Assembly (NCBI RefSeq): GCF_000516985.1
Contig: NW_006917100.1
Location: forward strand, 795,490-859,489
DNA: 64,000 nucleotides
Reading direction: 5' to 3'
Source of the DNA: Pestalotiopsis fici W106-1
Taxonomy: Eukaryota; Ascomycota; Sordariomycetes; Amphisphaeriales; Sporocadaceae
The notes under the pieces are model-generated. The model was not told the DNA's origin. It searched no databases and saw only the letters and a program-made list of their open reading frames with translations. The translations under genes and the position numbers were made by a program. This document shows, in pieces, positions 10,496 through 23,088 of this stretch; the stretch's first letter is position 1; every line of letters begins with the position of its first letter.

Positions 10496-13400
10496 TCACA
10501 TATCTAGCATGAATTTGAAATCCTTGGTCAAGTCAGTCTGGTGGCTCTCTGCAGGACTATCACGCGCTCTGGGATTTTTCCAACATACCTCGAGGCTCCC
10601 CGACTCTGTGCCAGAACCATCAAGAGTGAATTTGGCCAGATTCTTCTTCTTCTTTTGAAGAGTCTGTATGTTCTGTGGGCCCTCGTCAGCATGTACCGAG
10701 CTGGCGTGATAGGTGGAGAGAAGACATACCTGCTCAATTGATGATTCAACCACGTATCTAAAGACAGTGACAGTCCGAGTCTGGCCCATCCGCACTGCTC
10801 GCCCGATAGCTTGTTCTTCCGTCGACGGGTTCCACTGTGGCTCGACAATGTGTATGAAGTTGGCAGCCGTCAAGTTTAATCTGTAGTTGCGGCGAGTCAA
10901 CTGGCTGGCCACATATAAGATATGGTATCCAGATTCTTGCTTACCCTACTGCTCCAGTCTGAATTGTCATCAATAGAATCGGTACATTCGGATCGTTGCG
11001 AAACTGTTCCAATATCCTTGGTCTTTCTGCGTAAGGTACACGCCCATCGATCATCAGGCATGGTATATTCGCATTTATGAGCATATGTTTAAGTAGATCA
11101 AGTGTCGACGTCCAAAATGAGAAAACAAGACTTGAATTAGTCAGCTTAAGTCTTTTAACCTCGACAGCAAGCACAACTCACCTCTTGCCTTGGTTCGAAG
11201 TCTGGGCCAGGTTGTCAACGACACGAAGTAATTTGGAAGATGATCCATTGTGTGCCAGTTGACTTCTAGGCGACCGGTCCCCGTTTAGTTGAATTTGTAT
11301 GTCACCAGGGGTCGGAGTCCTTGATGCATCGCGTTCGGGGGTCAATAATCCCAGATTCTGTACTTGCTGTAGGCTTCTACCGCAGTGTGGACAAGCCGTT
11401 TCCTTATTCCAAGCGGCAAGGCTCTCTTCATGATTTCCTTGGCAGTAGTCGCATCCGGGCTCCAAGAACCTGAGCGTGGTTGAACTTGAGCTTGACCCTG
11501 CTTCGACCGACTGCATTGTGCCATGGTTGCAAAGCCGTCTCAACTTGGTCATGGCGGCAAAGAGCACAGAGTACTTTTTTGACTTTGATTGTCCACTGAC
11601 AACGTCGTCCAGGTCTCTCTGGCAAGCGTAGAGGACTCCATCGTAGAGCTCTCGTTCCTTGGGGTCGAAGCTTACCTCGAGGGTTTGGTAAGTTGGACTC
11701 GGTAGATTGAGATGGGATTCGTCTCTTCTTAGACAGAGCCCGCGCAGTAAAACGTGCAGTGCTCTTGTCCTTTCTGGAGTTTCTTTGCTCAGTGGCTCTA
11801 GGATGTATTTTTCGAACGTAGCTTTATTGCATAATGGCTCAAACTGTAGAAAGCGCAAGAGAGAAACAAGATCGTCGATGCGGTTCTGAATGGGGGTACC
11901 CGTCAAGCACCATCTGCGTTGGCTTGGCACTTTTATTATGGCCTTGAACTGCTGTGAGGCTTGGTTTCGAATCCAATGCGCTTATTCCCGTTTGTCAGTC
12001 GTGCTGAGTCGACCTATAATCCCTATTCTCTTACCTTCATCGAGCACGACGCGAAACCATGTCATGGATTGCAGGATCTTGGCTGATCTGCAGTCTGCCA
12101 CCAAGGTAGCATATGTAGTAAAAACGACGTCGTGATTGGCAACCAGATCTTTGGCTCTTGGGCGTTTGTCGCCATGAAATATCAAAACTTTCAACGCTGT
12201 TGGTTGGAGGTGGCTGGTGCCATTAGCATATCTACCTAGTCGTTCTTCATTAAGGCACCTACTTTTGGATTTCAGTCAACCAAGTGTCTAAGACCTCTGA
12301 AATTCTATTAGCAACACAAAATTATCTTGGAGACCAAGGCCACTTACGCGCCGACGTAACGACGATCAAGCTTGCTCTGGTGCGTGTGCCAGCGGTATTA
12401 CGGCGCTCCTGCGGTGTGACGTCTAGACATGACTGGTAATTTGATGCATTTTGCAGAGAAGATAATATTAATGCAAGCACAGACAGCGTCTTGCCCAGAC
12501 CCATTACGTCTGCCAGGATGCCGCCAGTGCAAGACACTGGGATTTTCTCGGAATTTCTATGACATGGTGGTCAGTATGATTGTAGTAGATATTGCAGTAC
12601 TTCACTTACGGTAAGCCGATTAGATGAGATAGATCTCTATGGATCGCCTGAACTTCGTTGAAATCTTCGTGACGACGCATAAAATCAAGGGCGAGCTTTT
12701 GGTGCCTGAAATAGTCAGACTGTGCTTTCTATGCTGAACTTGATCAAGGAGTTTTTTTTTTCTTACCGTCGAAGCTCTGTGGAAATTTGAGTCAGGTTGA
12801 CAATGGAGTCAATGCTACCTGTGCCATAATCGTCCAGCGAAGCTAGAACTGCCTCGACGTCTTCAGAGAGGAGGTTCGCGGCAATATCACAATCACTGAG
12901 TCCAACAAGGTGCGTGAGTGACTCAAGCTTGCCATCAGGATAGTACAGCTGAGGGTTGTAATACTCAATGCCGGATTCCAAGAAGGCTGGATGTTGTAAA
13001 AATGCACCAATCGTTCCTAATAGATCTCCGACAGTTTCGCCATCTTTGTACTGACCATAGATATTGATTGACAATGGCACAATGCAAAGTCTTTTCTTGC
13101 TCAATTTCATTTGCCTCAATTTGTTTGAGTTAACCACGGCCAAGAAGCGGATGTGTGGTATGTTGTGAAGCGCACATATAAAAGTGGCCGTTTGGGAATC
13201 TATAATGGCAAATTTTCCATAGAGAGTCGACAGAAGGTGGCAATTGCTGTCTTGAATATCAATGGGGTATTGCTGCGTTGATTCTGAGTTTTGTATGAGA
13301 CTTCGGCAATGAGCGATACCATTGGGTAGATCGATCGCAGCTTGCACCTCAAACAGCTTCGGACCTTGTAAGAGACGAATAACATGATGAAGAATGTCGT

Positions 13401-13656
13401 ATAATTTACTTACAGCCCCATAGCATATCAAATCGTGGTCATTGGGTTGGACTGAAGGAAGTAGAGGTGCCTGCCCCCATTCAGCATCAGTCTGCTTGCT
13501 TCCAGGTCCTCCTGCCGCGATTGCAAAAGGCGGTTCAAAATCGATGTTCCGTCTTGTGCCTTCATCAAGTGACGGCAAGCGCAATCGCTTAGCAGGACGC
13601 AAGGCTCTCGAAGACACCCAACCCTCAGTACTGTGCTTCCGATTAGATCGTCCCAT
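10496..13656 (-). CDS. SNF2-family DNA helicase/ATPase, HLTF/Rad5-like
   Basis: This is a Swi2/Snf2 translocase of the Rad5/HLTF group (DNA damage tolerance or chromatin remodelling). Ten exons on the minus strand fit in frame: 12767-13656, 12610-12705, 12348-12556, 12263-12296, 12035-12213, 11182-11980, 10945-11130, 10730-10880, 10589-10672 and 10496-10537 (889 aa). A further 57-bp intron at 13357-13413 (GTAAGT donor, AAG acceptor) is likely, joining ..ICYGA to LFEVQAAIDLP (870 aa). Helicase motifs in order: DVMGLGKT (about 345-352), D-E-A-H (468-471, codon split by an intron), TGTPIQN, LVFSFWTSTLDLL, TGAVGLNLTAAN and QAIGRAVRMGQ. Between the lobes a short Cys cluster (CDYC...CPHC) stands where HLTF/Rad5 carry a RING finger, so ubiquitin-ligase activity is doubtful. 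The N-terminal 280 residues show no HIRAN domain I can recognise. It starts 407 bp from the divergent NLR gene. Confidence 0.88.
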
Positions 13657-14063
13657 GACAACTTATCATCGAAGCTCCCTGCATTCACGTCACGACCGTG
13701 TCGTATAAATGCTGATCCAGTCTGAGAATAAGAAAACGGAGGAATCAGACTTGTTGGTCAGAAAGTAGAATTTGGGTCGCCGTCCAAAAGACGCCTTGCG
13801 TCTCAGCCCAACCAAATGAACCACTGATGGCACGCAGGGGAACCTCCTGTTTTGGAGATCCGTTAAGCGCTTCGCCCCCAACGACAAGAGTCTGGCGGGG
13901 CAGTGCAGCGATAAGCCTGCAGTTGAAAAAAATCATGTATCTGCCATGTCCCACACTGGGTGGTCGTTGTGGTTTCAAAGAGCTTTCTGTCTTGCATTTA
14001 CTGTTCTGCTGCGGGAAAAAGAGAAAAAAAAAAAAAAAAAAAAAAAAACCTGAAATTCTCGCA
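13657..14063. promoter_or_regulatory. Bidirectional promoter region with 25-nt poly(A) leader
   Basis: These 407 bp separate the divergent starts of the SNF2-like gene and the NLR gene. A run of 25 A residues at 14024-14048 ends 15 nt before the NLR start codon, so it probably lies in the 5' leader. No clear TATA box is visible on either side. Confidence 0.45.
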
Positions 14064-17000
14064 ATGTCGGACGCCGCGGAAGATGTTGCGTTCAGCGAAG
14101 CCCTCGAGCGGTTCCGCAAGAACCTCACCAAAGACCAACGAGAACAGTTTGCTGGCTGCAACAAGAAAGAAGTCCAGAAGACGATCGCCGATATACAGCA
14201 ACGACACGGTTCCCAAAGACGACAGAAGAATATGAGGCGGGTGTCGAAATTCATTGAGGGTATGTCCCAATTGGGTCAGGTGATAGAGGTTTTCCTCAAC
14301 GTGGATGTCACTGTGGCCTTCATCTGGGTATGTCAAAGTCAGCCACACAGAAGAGAGAGAAAAGAAATTTGAATCCTGACAATTTTCGCAAAGGGGCCCG
14401 TCAAGTTCCTACTCCAGGTATAGCTAACAATCCGAGCGCCGTAATTGATTCTCGCTTATGCTATGAAAACAGACTGCAAGCACCTGTGTCGAGACGTTGG
14501 ATCTATTGCTGGACACGTATGCAGAAATCGGCGAGACTCTTCCTGGGCTTGCTCAAATTGGCACACTCTTCAAAGATTATGACGAAGTCGGAAAACAACT
14601 CAAGAACTATTATTGTGATGTGCTCGAGTTCAACAAGAGCGCGTTGGAGGTCTTTTCGCGACCTGGTGAGTTGCCTCGTACATGATATGATTACGTCTCC
14701 ATTTCCGTAAATTTCACTGACCATTTATATAAGCGTGGAAAACGGTTTTTCATTCGACGTGGAAAACATTTCAAACAGAGTTCAGGCCAATTCTTTCCAA
14801 ATTCAAAATGCATCAAAAGCTCCTATCGGAGGAGAAGCTGACTTCACTCATGAGCGAGATGCAACGCATGAAATGCGCGACAAGGGACAATTTTCAACAG
14901 TTGAGAAATGACATGTCTGCAATAATTGCACGAGATGAAGCCAAGATTCTTGCAGAAACAGAGGAGAGACGGCGCGAGAAGCGTCGCATGCTTCGCGACG
15001 AGCTCGGATCTCCAGACTATCAGCAAGACCAGGAGGATAGCTTTGCTGTGCTCCGAGAAAGTTCATCGGGAGATTGGATTGCAAACGAACCCATTTTCAA
15101 AGATTGGTCTGATTTATCAAGCACACAATCCCCCTTGATCTATCTCAGTGGAATACCAGGCGCAGGTCCGATTATTAGTCCATGTCATTTGGAGCAGCTT
15201 TCTAACCATGTTGCAGGCAAAACCACTCTGGTGTCCGGCATCGTGGATCATTTCCTTGAATTGAAAAGAACGACTAATCTAGGCGCAAGTCAGCTGTCGG
15301 TCGTGTACTTTTATTTCAAATACTCGTGTGACGACAAGCGCGATTTGCAGAGAATGATGCGGAGCATTCTCTCCCAGCTGGTCGACCAGGATCCAAGTTT
15401 GCTCGATTTCATTTACAAAGAAATGTGTAGTGGACTCAGCCTTTCATCTGATCGACTCAAAAAGTTGACAGAGACTGCAATTCGCTCTCAACGGCTTTGC
15501 TTCCTCGTTGTTGATGGGCTAGATGAATGTGCCAGACACGAAAATTCAAACATGAGCGAAGCTGTAAGAGTTCTCGAGTGGCTGAAAGGTCTCAATGTAC
15601 ATTCCTCCAGTGTGCAAAACAACATTCGAATCCTTGTCTCGGCTCAGAGGGATGGCGTCATTGAAGACATGTTGAAGGAGTACCCTACATTGCAGCTTGA
15701 AAATATGAAGCCACATGAAATCGACATACAACGATATGTTAGATCAAAAGCTCAAAAGATCTGCCAGAGGTTCTCTGACAGCCATGTCGCTGTTGAAAGC
15801 AAGATTGTTGAAAAGATCACCACTGCTTCCAAGGGTTCGTGTTGCTATTCTCATTTCATGCTAATTTGCATCCAACTGATATTCTGCAGGTATGTTTCTG
15901 TATGCCAAGGTCGTTCTCGATAATCTCATCGAGCAAATGACTGTCTTGGACTTTGAAATCGAGATGGAAGACAAGAATTTCCCGAAAAAGCTTGAGCAAG
16001 CGTGAGTCTTCTCTGCTTCAGACAGCGAATGTTGATGTTGACCCTTGTAAACTAGTTATGCCCGTGTCGTCGAGAGGGTTCTGAAAAACTCAAAAGAACA
16101 GGAAAGACAAATCGCCGAGAAGATTCTAGGTTGGGTGGTTTGTGCCTACAGACCTCTGCGATGGAGGGAAATTCAAAGCCTGTTTTGCATTGACTCGAAA
16201 GCTGGGACCGCAGATACGCGCCGCCGCCCCCTGAAGTCGTGCAAGTACTTCTGCAGCTCCCTCGTTGATATCACGGGATGCAAGAACGATTCGGAGGGCA
16301 ACGAAGCCCGCATTGAACTGGTACATGTTTCTGCGAAACAGTGAGTCTTCCCAAATGGGTCAATCAACTCTGTGGGCTGGCGTGGCAGCTCATCAGTGCG
16401 CGGGGGTTAGATGGACTGATGCTAAAATAGATACTTGATCCATACCCAATCCATCTGCCTCGCTTCCGAACATGCAAAGATGGCATTGTTCAGTTCTCGC
16501 TACCTTCTATCAAAGCCATTTCAATCGCAGGCATTCGACGAGGTGCAGGGTTATGCGTTGAGTGGGTACTATAATGTACATGACTATTTCGTTACATCCT
16601 GGTGGCATCACACGAACGAAAGCTTCAAGCACATTTCGTCATGCCCGGAGAATATTCTTTCAGAGATGGTCATTTCGCTGTCTAGATATCTTCGACAACA
16701 TTTCACGCAATATGTTGACGAGCATGTGATTCACTCAACTTCAGATCAGACTTTTGCACAGTTTCGTCGGCTTCCAGTGGATCAGCGAAGTCGTGAGGAG
16801 TCAGGAAGTCTCGGAGAGCGCACTCGATCAGTCAGAGAAGCTCTCGAACTCGTATGGAAGCTGGTACCACAGCATCCAAACACAAAGATCAGCACAGGTC
16901 TCCAGTTATACGGGCCGAAACATTATAAATGCCCTCACAGTTGGTGTCATTGCTTCGAAGATGGGTTTCTGCACCGCAAAGAGCGCGATGACCACATCAA

Positions 17001-19251
17001 CCAGCATATGAGACCGTTCCGTTGTCCGGTTGATGGTTGTTATGCGACTAGTCTGGGCTTTGCATCTCAGCTGCAGCTTCAACAGCATGACAAACGGTAT
17101 CATCCAGGACCAGAGGAGCCTCGATTCTTCGTGTCTGAAACACCAAAAGAATACAAGAATGTGTGGGCCGCCATTGCAGAGGGGGCCTTGGAGGCTGTTA
17201 CTACGATCATTGACAAGGAAATCAAGAGTTCGGGTTTCTTTGACTTTAGTAAAAGATACCGAAGGGGAGGAGACTCTTTGGCAGGGACCACCGCCCTCGA
17301 GTGTGCCGTCATGTTCGGAAACTTCGATATCTGCCAATTGCTCCTTTCTAAAGGGGCATCGCCATTTGCCAAAGGAGCATGGCCACTCGACCTGAATCCG
17401 AAATATTCATCCGCGTTGCAAATCGCAATCGAGGCCAACGATGCCGACATCATGAGCATGCTCATCAGTCATTTCCAAACTAAAGACATCCAAAACGCGA
17501 TGGGTTCTGAGACGAAAAGCCTTCTTGAACATGCATGTGCGGAAACTCAGAATGCATTCATGAACGCCCTAGAATTTTATCACCCCCAAATTTTGCTCCC
17601 TTGTGAGTGGCTCATGAATGCTCTCAGACTCAAGCAACGCGAATGTATCAAATTCTACTTCTTACGCCGAGACGGAACCCATAGGAACAAAACTATCCTT
17701 CCCCTTCCTCCGTCAAAGTACTACTACTTCCAAGAGACGCTAGATTACCAAATGACGGGCAACACGTTGTTGCGATACATCATTAGAACATCTGGAGAGT
17801 GTTTCCAGACTCTCCTATCTTATGAACAAGAAGACCTGGCCTTGAAGCAAATTTTCTTCGAAGCCTGTGCCCTAGGGAAACAAATTATTTTATCCCGCCT
17901 TCCGCCCATGAAGCCAGAGCTTTCGGAATGGTTTGGCTTCGAGGAGAATTTGAGCTATTTCATCGATCATCATGAAGTAATCGAGAGCTCACATCCATTG
18001 GTACGGGTCATCGAGCGATTGAAACCTAGGAACGTCTGGAACATCATCGGCACACACATCAGGTTCCTCCCCCTAGAACCTTGGCTCAGAGGCATGAATA
18101 CGGGTGCCCTGAAAGAAATGCTACATGCTGACAACACTCTTCTTTTCAAGAAGAACGATGCTGGTGCTACGCTCCTGCATGGTTTTGTGAATGCAAAAGA
18201 TCCTGAGATGGTGAAATTCATCGCATCGGTCGAAGGAGTAGATCTGAATGCCGCAACATTGCTCCCGGTGAGGACTTTGTCGACATATGAGTCAGCGAGT
18301 CTTGTCATGTATCAACCAGAGGGGGTGCGACATCAAGAAATGCTATCCGAGGGCGAGAAAGAAATTTACGAACGTCATGTGCGAGACTTGTGGGAGGCTC
18401 GGAACAAAGAACATCTTTATTCAAATGGACATGAAAAGGTAAAAAGGGAGATAATGGAGTTTTCTTGCAGGGTACGGGAGAACATCACCGCCAAACATCG
18501 AATGATGAGAGCCGCGGCAGTCACTCCAATCAAATTGGCATTATATCAACACCCTCAAAACGATGGAGACCCTGGGACGATGCCTTGGGACGGCAGAGAA
18601 GTCACTCAGATACTTCTCAGTACTGGGCGTATCGACATATCCAGCGTTGGCGTCACCGACGAGCTCTCTCTTTTGATTGCAGCGGCGGCAACTCGTGAGA
18701 CCGACGTGATGCGAGATATCATTCAAAAGGGACACTCGAAGCTTTGCCCCACAGTCACCAAAGACGAAGCCCGAAGTCTCATGGTGTGTTTACCTCATAT
18801 TGCCAGCGATCTCTTGGTCATCTCTGCTTCTGGTTCGGGTGCCGAGATCCTGAAAAGAGAACTGAGTATGATCAAGAAATTGGAGGGCACAGGAACATAT
18901 CCCTTGATGGACTCCTTGATTGGACACGAGGACTTTTTGATGGCCAGGAAATTGCTCATGCGAAGGAGCGCCGATGGCTCAATTGGCTCGGCCGAACGAG
19001 AAGCTTTCATCGAGCATGCGGTCAAGAATGAGGATGTCGACCTCTTGCAAAGATTACTGAATGAAAGAGTTATGAATATGGCAATTTTCCGTATTGCCGC
19101 CAAGGGATCAGCAACCATGTTCAAGGCAATACCTCGAGATGCGCAGACGATCAAAGGGGCCACAAGGGAAGACGGAATGACTTTGCTACAAGTTGCAAAG
19201 CTTCACGAGAACAAAAGTGTTCTAGAGTGGCTCTCATTGCAGAATAACTAG
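14064..19251 (+). CDS. NLR-like STAND protein: DUF7708-like N-terminus, NACHT, C2H2 fingers, ankyrin-type repeats
   Basis: Fungal NLR-like proteins sense non-self or damage through a nucleotide-dependent switch. Eight exons join in frame: 14064-14327, 14394-14417, 14473-14665, 14734-15165, 15217-15834, 15890-16001, 16056-16340 and 16431-19251 (1,582 aa). Exon 2 is a 24-nt microexon encoding GPVKFLLQ, completing the WGPVKFLLQTAS motif of the N-terminal helical region (DUF7708-like, about 60-210). The NACHT ATPase follows: Walker A GIPGAGKTT near 302-309 (split by an intron) and Walker B LVVDGLDECAR near 400. A winged-helix-like part ends near RIELVHVSAKQYL. Two C2H2-type fingers sit at about 808-866 (CPHSWC...H..H, CPVDGC...H..H). 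Ankyrin-type repeats then begin (about 886-990, GTTALECAVMFGNFDICQLLL). The last 550 residues are helical and repeat-like but degenerate. The effector output is not identifiable from sequence. Confidence 0.87.
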
Positions 19252-19942
19252 ACTTTACTTGATCACTCAATTGATCCGATTGCTTGCGACGATTCTTCTG
19301 AGCCATGATACCACGGTAGGCGAGAAGAATGCCATCACAATGCCGTTGTAGGGGTATCGGACTTCGATCGTAGATGAGTGGAATTGAAATGATTTACAAG
19401 AAGTAGCAATTCATTTATTGTATGGTAACTCATACGCAAACTTATTGTACGAAGATAATACTACATCTACATTAGGAACTATGCTCAAGATGGTCGATTG
19501 AGAATGATGCTGAAGCGTTTACGCGTTTCTATGTGTGTAATTCGTACTTCTATATTGTTTACTGGAGAGTAGAGATGATCAACCACTGGACAAAGGCCTG
19601 GCCTGGATCGCGGGGCCTAGGGTCCCCCACCTGGGTGCGATTTTGAGTGTTCGGCACTTGTCCCACGGCCCCAACTTTCTTCTTTTGGTTTATTAAATTG
19701 GGTCAAACGCGTGACGCGTCTTCGTCAATCGCGAAGAAAGGAGAGAAAAAAGAAAGAAAAAAAGGAAGAGAAGAGGAAAATCGGAAGGACTTCATTTGTA
19801 ATTAAGGCTTATTTATTTGATTCCCTTCGCATTCTGAGTGAATTGCGCATCTTTGAACCACTTCTTCAAACTTGATAATAGGAAACCTCTTCGCTGACCA
19901 ATTCCACCGTCCACTGGCTACTATTAGTGGGTTTTCACTGTG
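19252..19942. other. Intergenic: NLR 3' flank and oxygenase promoter
   Basis: This stretch is AT-rich after the NLR stop. A purine-rich tract (about 19735-19785) lies upstream of the next start codon at 19943. No other gene or repeat is visible. Confidence 0.5.
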
Positions 19943-22900
19943 ATGGCTAGCTGGAGCCAAAATGCCGTTTCGGCAATCACGATTGACTCGGACTCTAATG
20001 CGGACGCGCCCGGGGAGGAGGAGCTCATGAATGATGAAATTGACTCTCAACCTGAATTGTCCGAGGGGAATGACGAAGATGAGGAAGATGAAAGCGACGA
20101 AAACGACGAGGATGATGATAGCAGCGATGACGACGATGAGGAGGAGGAGGAGGAGGAGGAATCCAGCTCTGATGGAGATAGCTCTGATGACGACAACCCC
20201 GAGCTAAAGCGCTGGAAAGCAGACTTGGCAACTCGTCTTGACAGCATCCAAACGGCCGGAGACTTTGCCGCCTGCAATAATGTGAGCGTCTTCGCCAATC
20301 CCGGACTCGAAATCAATGGCACTTCAATTCCGCTGCCTCTCGTGCCGCGGGATGCCGATCTGCTCAAAGCTGCCTGCCGGCAGGCTCCTTTTGGTCGGGG
20401 TGAAGAGACTGTCGTGGACGAATCCGTGCGCAAAACCTGGGAGCTGGACCACACCCAGTTCAAACTTGCCAACCCAGCTTGGTCGGAGTTCCTTCAGCAT
20501 ATTGCTCGCGAAGCTACCGCTAAACTTGGAATGCTTAGCGTCCGTGTTGAGCCCTACAAGCTGCTGCTCTACGAGGAGGGCTCCTTTTTCAGGCGCCACA
20601 AAGATTCTGAGAAGGTAGCCGGCATGATAGGAACGCTTGTCATCTGCCTGCCCTCCCGTCATGAAGGGGGCGATGTCGTCCTGTCGCTCGGCGGGAGAAC
20701 ACAGAGGTTCTCGACGAGTACTGCATCAGCTTACGACCTGACTGCGCTTGCTTGGTACTCGGATGTAACTCATGAGATTACCAAGTTGACTTCTGGTTAT
20801 CGGCTTGTGCTGACGTATAATATCGTCCAGCAAGGCTTGCAGAATCCTTCGCCCTCTGATCTGATCAAACAGCAAACTGCAATCGAAAATTTGCTGCAAG
20901 GTTCCGCCAAGCGTTTCAAGGGAATGAAGCAAATGTTCTATCCACTTGAACACAAGTACACTCGAGCAAGTCTTTCACTGAGAAACATGAAAGGACGCGA
21001 CCGTGCTGTGTGCCAGACTCTTGATCTTGTCTGTCGGAAACATGGCTTCTACTTGCTGCTGGCCAATCTCACCAAGACGGAATCCTGTGATGATTACGAC
21101 GAGGAGGAAACAAGCTTGGATCTCGATTCTGTTCATTCACTAGACGGCCAGGAGCTCTCCAGCTATCTAGAAATCGAGGCCAAAGATATTATCGGTGACA
21201 ACCTATACAGCCAACGAGGACCAGATAGCGAGGACGAGGGAGAATTTACCGGAAACGAAAGCATGCCGTCCACGTATCGGTATCACGACACGGTGGGTCT
21301 CATCCATGCGACGAAATTTCTGGGTGCAAAAATGATACTAATTTTTGTTTTAGGCTGCGATGGTCATACCAAAGAAGCATTTCCACCGACTCCTATGAAG
21401 CAACGAGAAGAGTGGGAAAATCTTGCTGGACATGGTCATTGAAGATCTGCAACAGAACCCGGATGATAAGACAACACGAGCATCTGCGGCGGCGTTCATG
21501 GATCAAGTGATCACGACGTATGGTGCATCCGTGCCTCGCGATCCCTATAACGGCACCACCTACGCCATCATTGCTGAGTGGTCTCTCAAGCTTGAGCGGG
21601 AAGATATCTACCACAAATGTGCACGGAAAGCTATATCGGCACGCGACTGTCAGCCGTTGATTCAGCTGATCGCACGTCATGTAAATGCCCAGTCGTCTGA
21701 TGCCGAGTTCAAAGGCTGGGATTTCTGGTAGGGCTTCCTCTCTCATCTTTGGTAAGCATATGCACTAACGTAACGTACAGGCTTGCAGAATTCCTGGAGT
21801 ACACTGGGGATCTGGAATGGATGGAGACGCTCCTCGGAACGCTCAAGTCTCTCATCGAGAGCAATACCTTGCTTGAATCGCTTTCAGTTTGGCAGGGAAC
21901 GCTGTTGTCACGGCAGCTGGACCACAAACAATCCTTCGGATTGCCAGACCAAGCATTCCTGTACCAGGTCTTTGGCGTAATCGTGGGAGGCTCCGGATCT
22001 GAAATGTTGAAAAGCAGGTATGTTCAAGACTCTATGATTTACTTCACGTCGTGACCGATTCTTGCTCACCACCAAATACTAGTTGGATATATGCCATTGC
22101 AGAACGTGGGCACAAACATCTGCTATATCGCATTCTAATAGATCTGCTGCGCCAGAGGCCAAACAATCCAACATTGGAGGCAACATATAAAGACATAGGG
22201 GATGTCATATTGCGCGAATCTATCCCCAAGTTGTGTCTGGAGATGTCCGACTTTCCCATTGGATACGCGAATACATATTCATGGAATGCACCCATCAATA
22301 CCGCAACAAAGCCGGCCGCAGACGGCAATCACGCTGCTAAATTCCTCAAGCTTGTCGACTGCTGTTTTGAGCGAGGTTATGGCTCAATAGCCATGGAGTT
22401 GATGGAAACAAGCTGCACTAACATATTGTCTGGTCACTTGCCCAGAAAAGAGTCGATGCAAACTGAGCCTATGCAATATTTCTTGCGCGAAACTTGCACC
22501 ATTTTTCTGAACCATAATATACCCTTTTCGCCCATCATCAAGCAGCTATGGAAGGCACTGTTGCGAGAATATCTCTGGATGTGCGACCCGACTCCACCGC
22601 AGCAGCTCAGCGGTCTAGCCCACAGACCACGGGGATGTCAATCTCCCTCGTGTGCAGATTGCCAAAGCCTGGACGCCTTCTTGGTCTCCCCAACTGAGCG
22701 AGTCTTTGAGTTACAAGCGCCCCAGAAACGGCGGGAGCATGTCGAGTATCGTCTAACGCGGGGGACCTTCAGAATTCATACTGAGACCAAACCACAAAGA
22801 GGACATGCTCACATCCTTGTTGTCACAAAGATTCCAGGCAGAGAATATGCCGATGACTACAAGGTCTACCAGCAAAGACTAAGTGAGGTTCACCGTCGCC

Positions 22901-23088
22901 TACAGCCACTGCGACAAGAGTCTGTTCGACAAGCTATTGGGGATGGTTCGTACTCCAGACTTGTGTTGCTTGAGCCGGCATCTAGTGTCCAAGCAGGAAT
23001 TTATCCTCCGGCATCAGGACAGAAGAGAGGAGCCCTTGATGAGCTTGAGAACCAACGCCCCGCAAAGATTCGATCAGAAAAGCCTTGA
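19943..23088 (+). CDS. 2-oxoglutarate/Fe(II) oxygenase family protein with an in-frame TGA
   Basis: A prolyl-4-hydroxylase-like dioxygenase domain sits at about residues 180-295: metal ligands H219-x-D221 (RRHKD) and H277 (VTHEI), and the 2OG-binding Arg R287 in GYRLVLTYN. The N-terminus has a long Asp/Glu tract (residues about 40-85). Exons fitting splice consensus and frame are 19943-21292, 21354-21727, 21781-22017 and 22083-23088, with introns of 61, 53 and 65 bp. Joined, they would give about 988 residues except that codon 465 is TGA (21396-21398). Downstream the frame stays open and coherent for over 520 codons. Without bypass, the product is 464 aa with the oxygenase domain complete. 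Splicing from the same donor to AG at 21407 or 21410 would skip the stop, but no polypyrimidine tract supports it. The substrate is unknown. Confidence 0.72.

Noticed and set aside
13365..13413. 49-bp intron reading (ending at ACAAG) in the SNF2-like gene
   Set aside because: It would shift the frame into a short dead end. The 57-bp version ending at 13357 keeps the frame and gives a better protein join.
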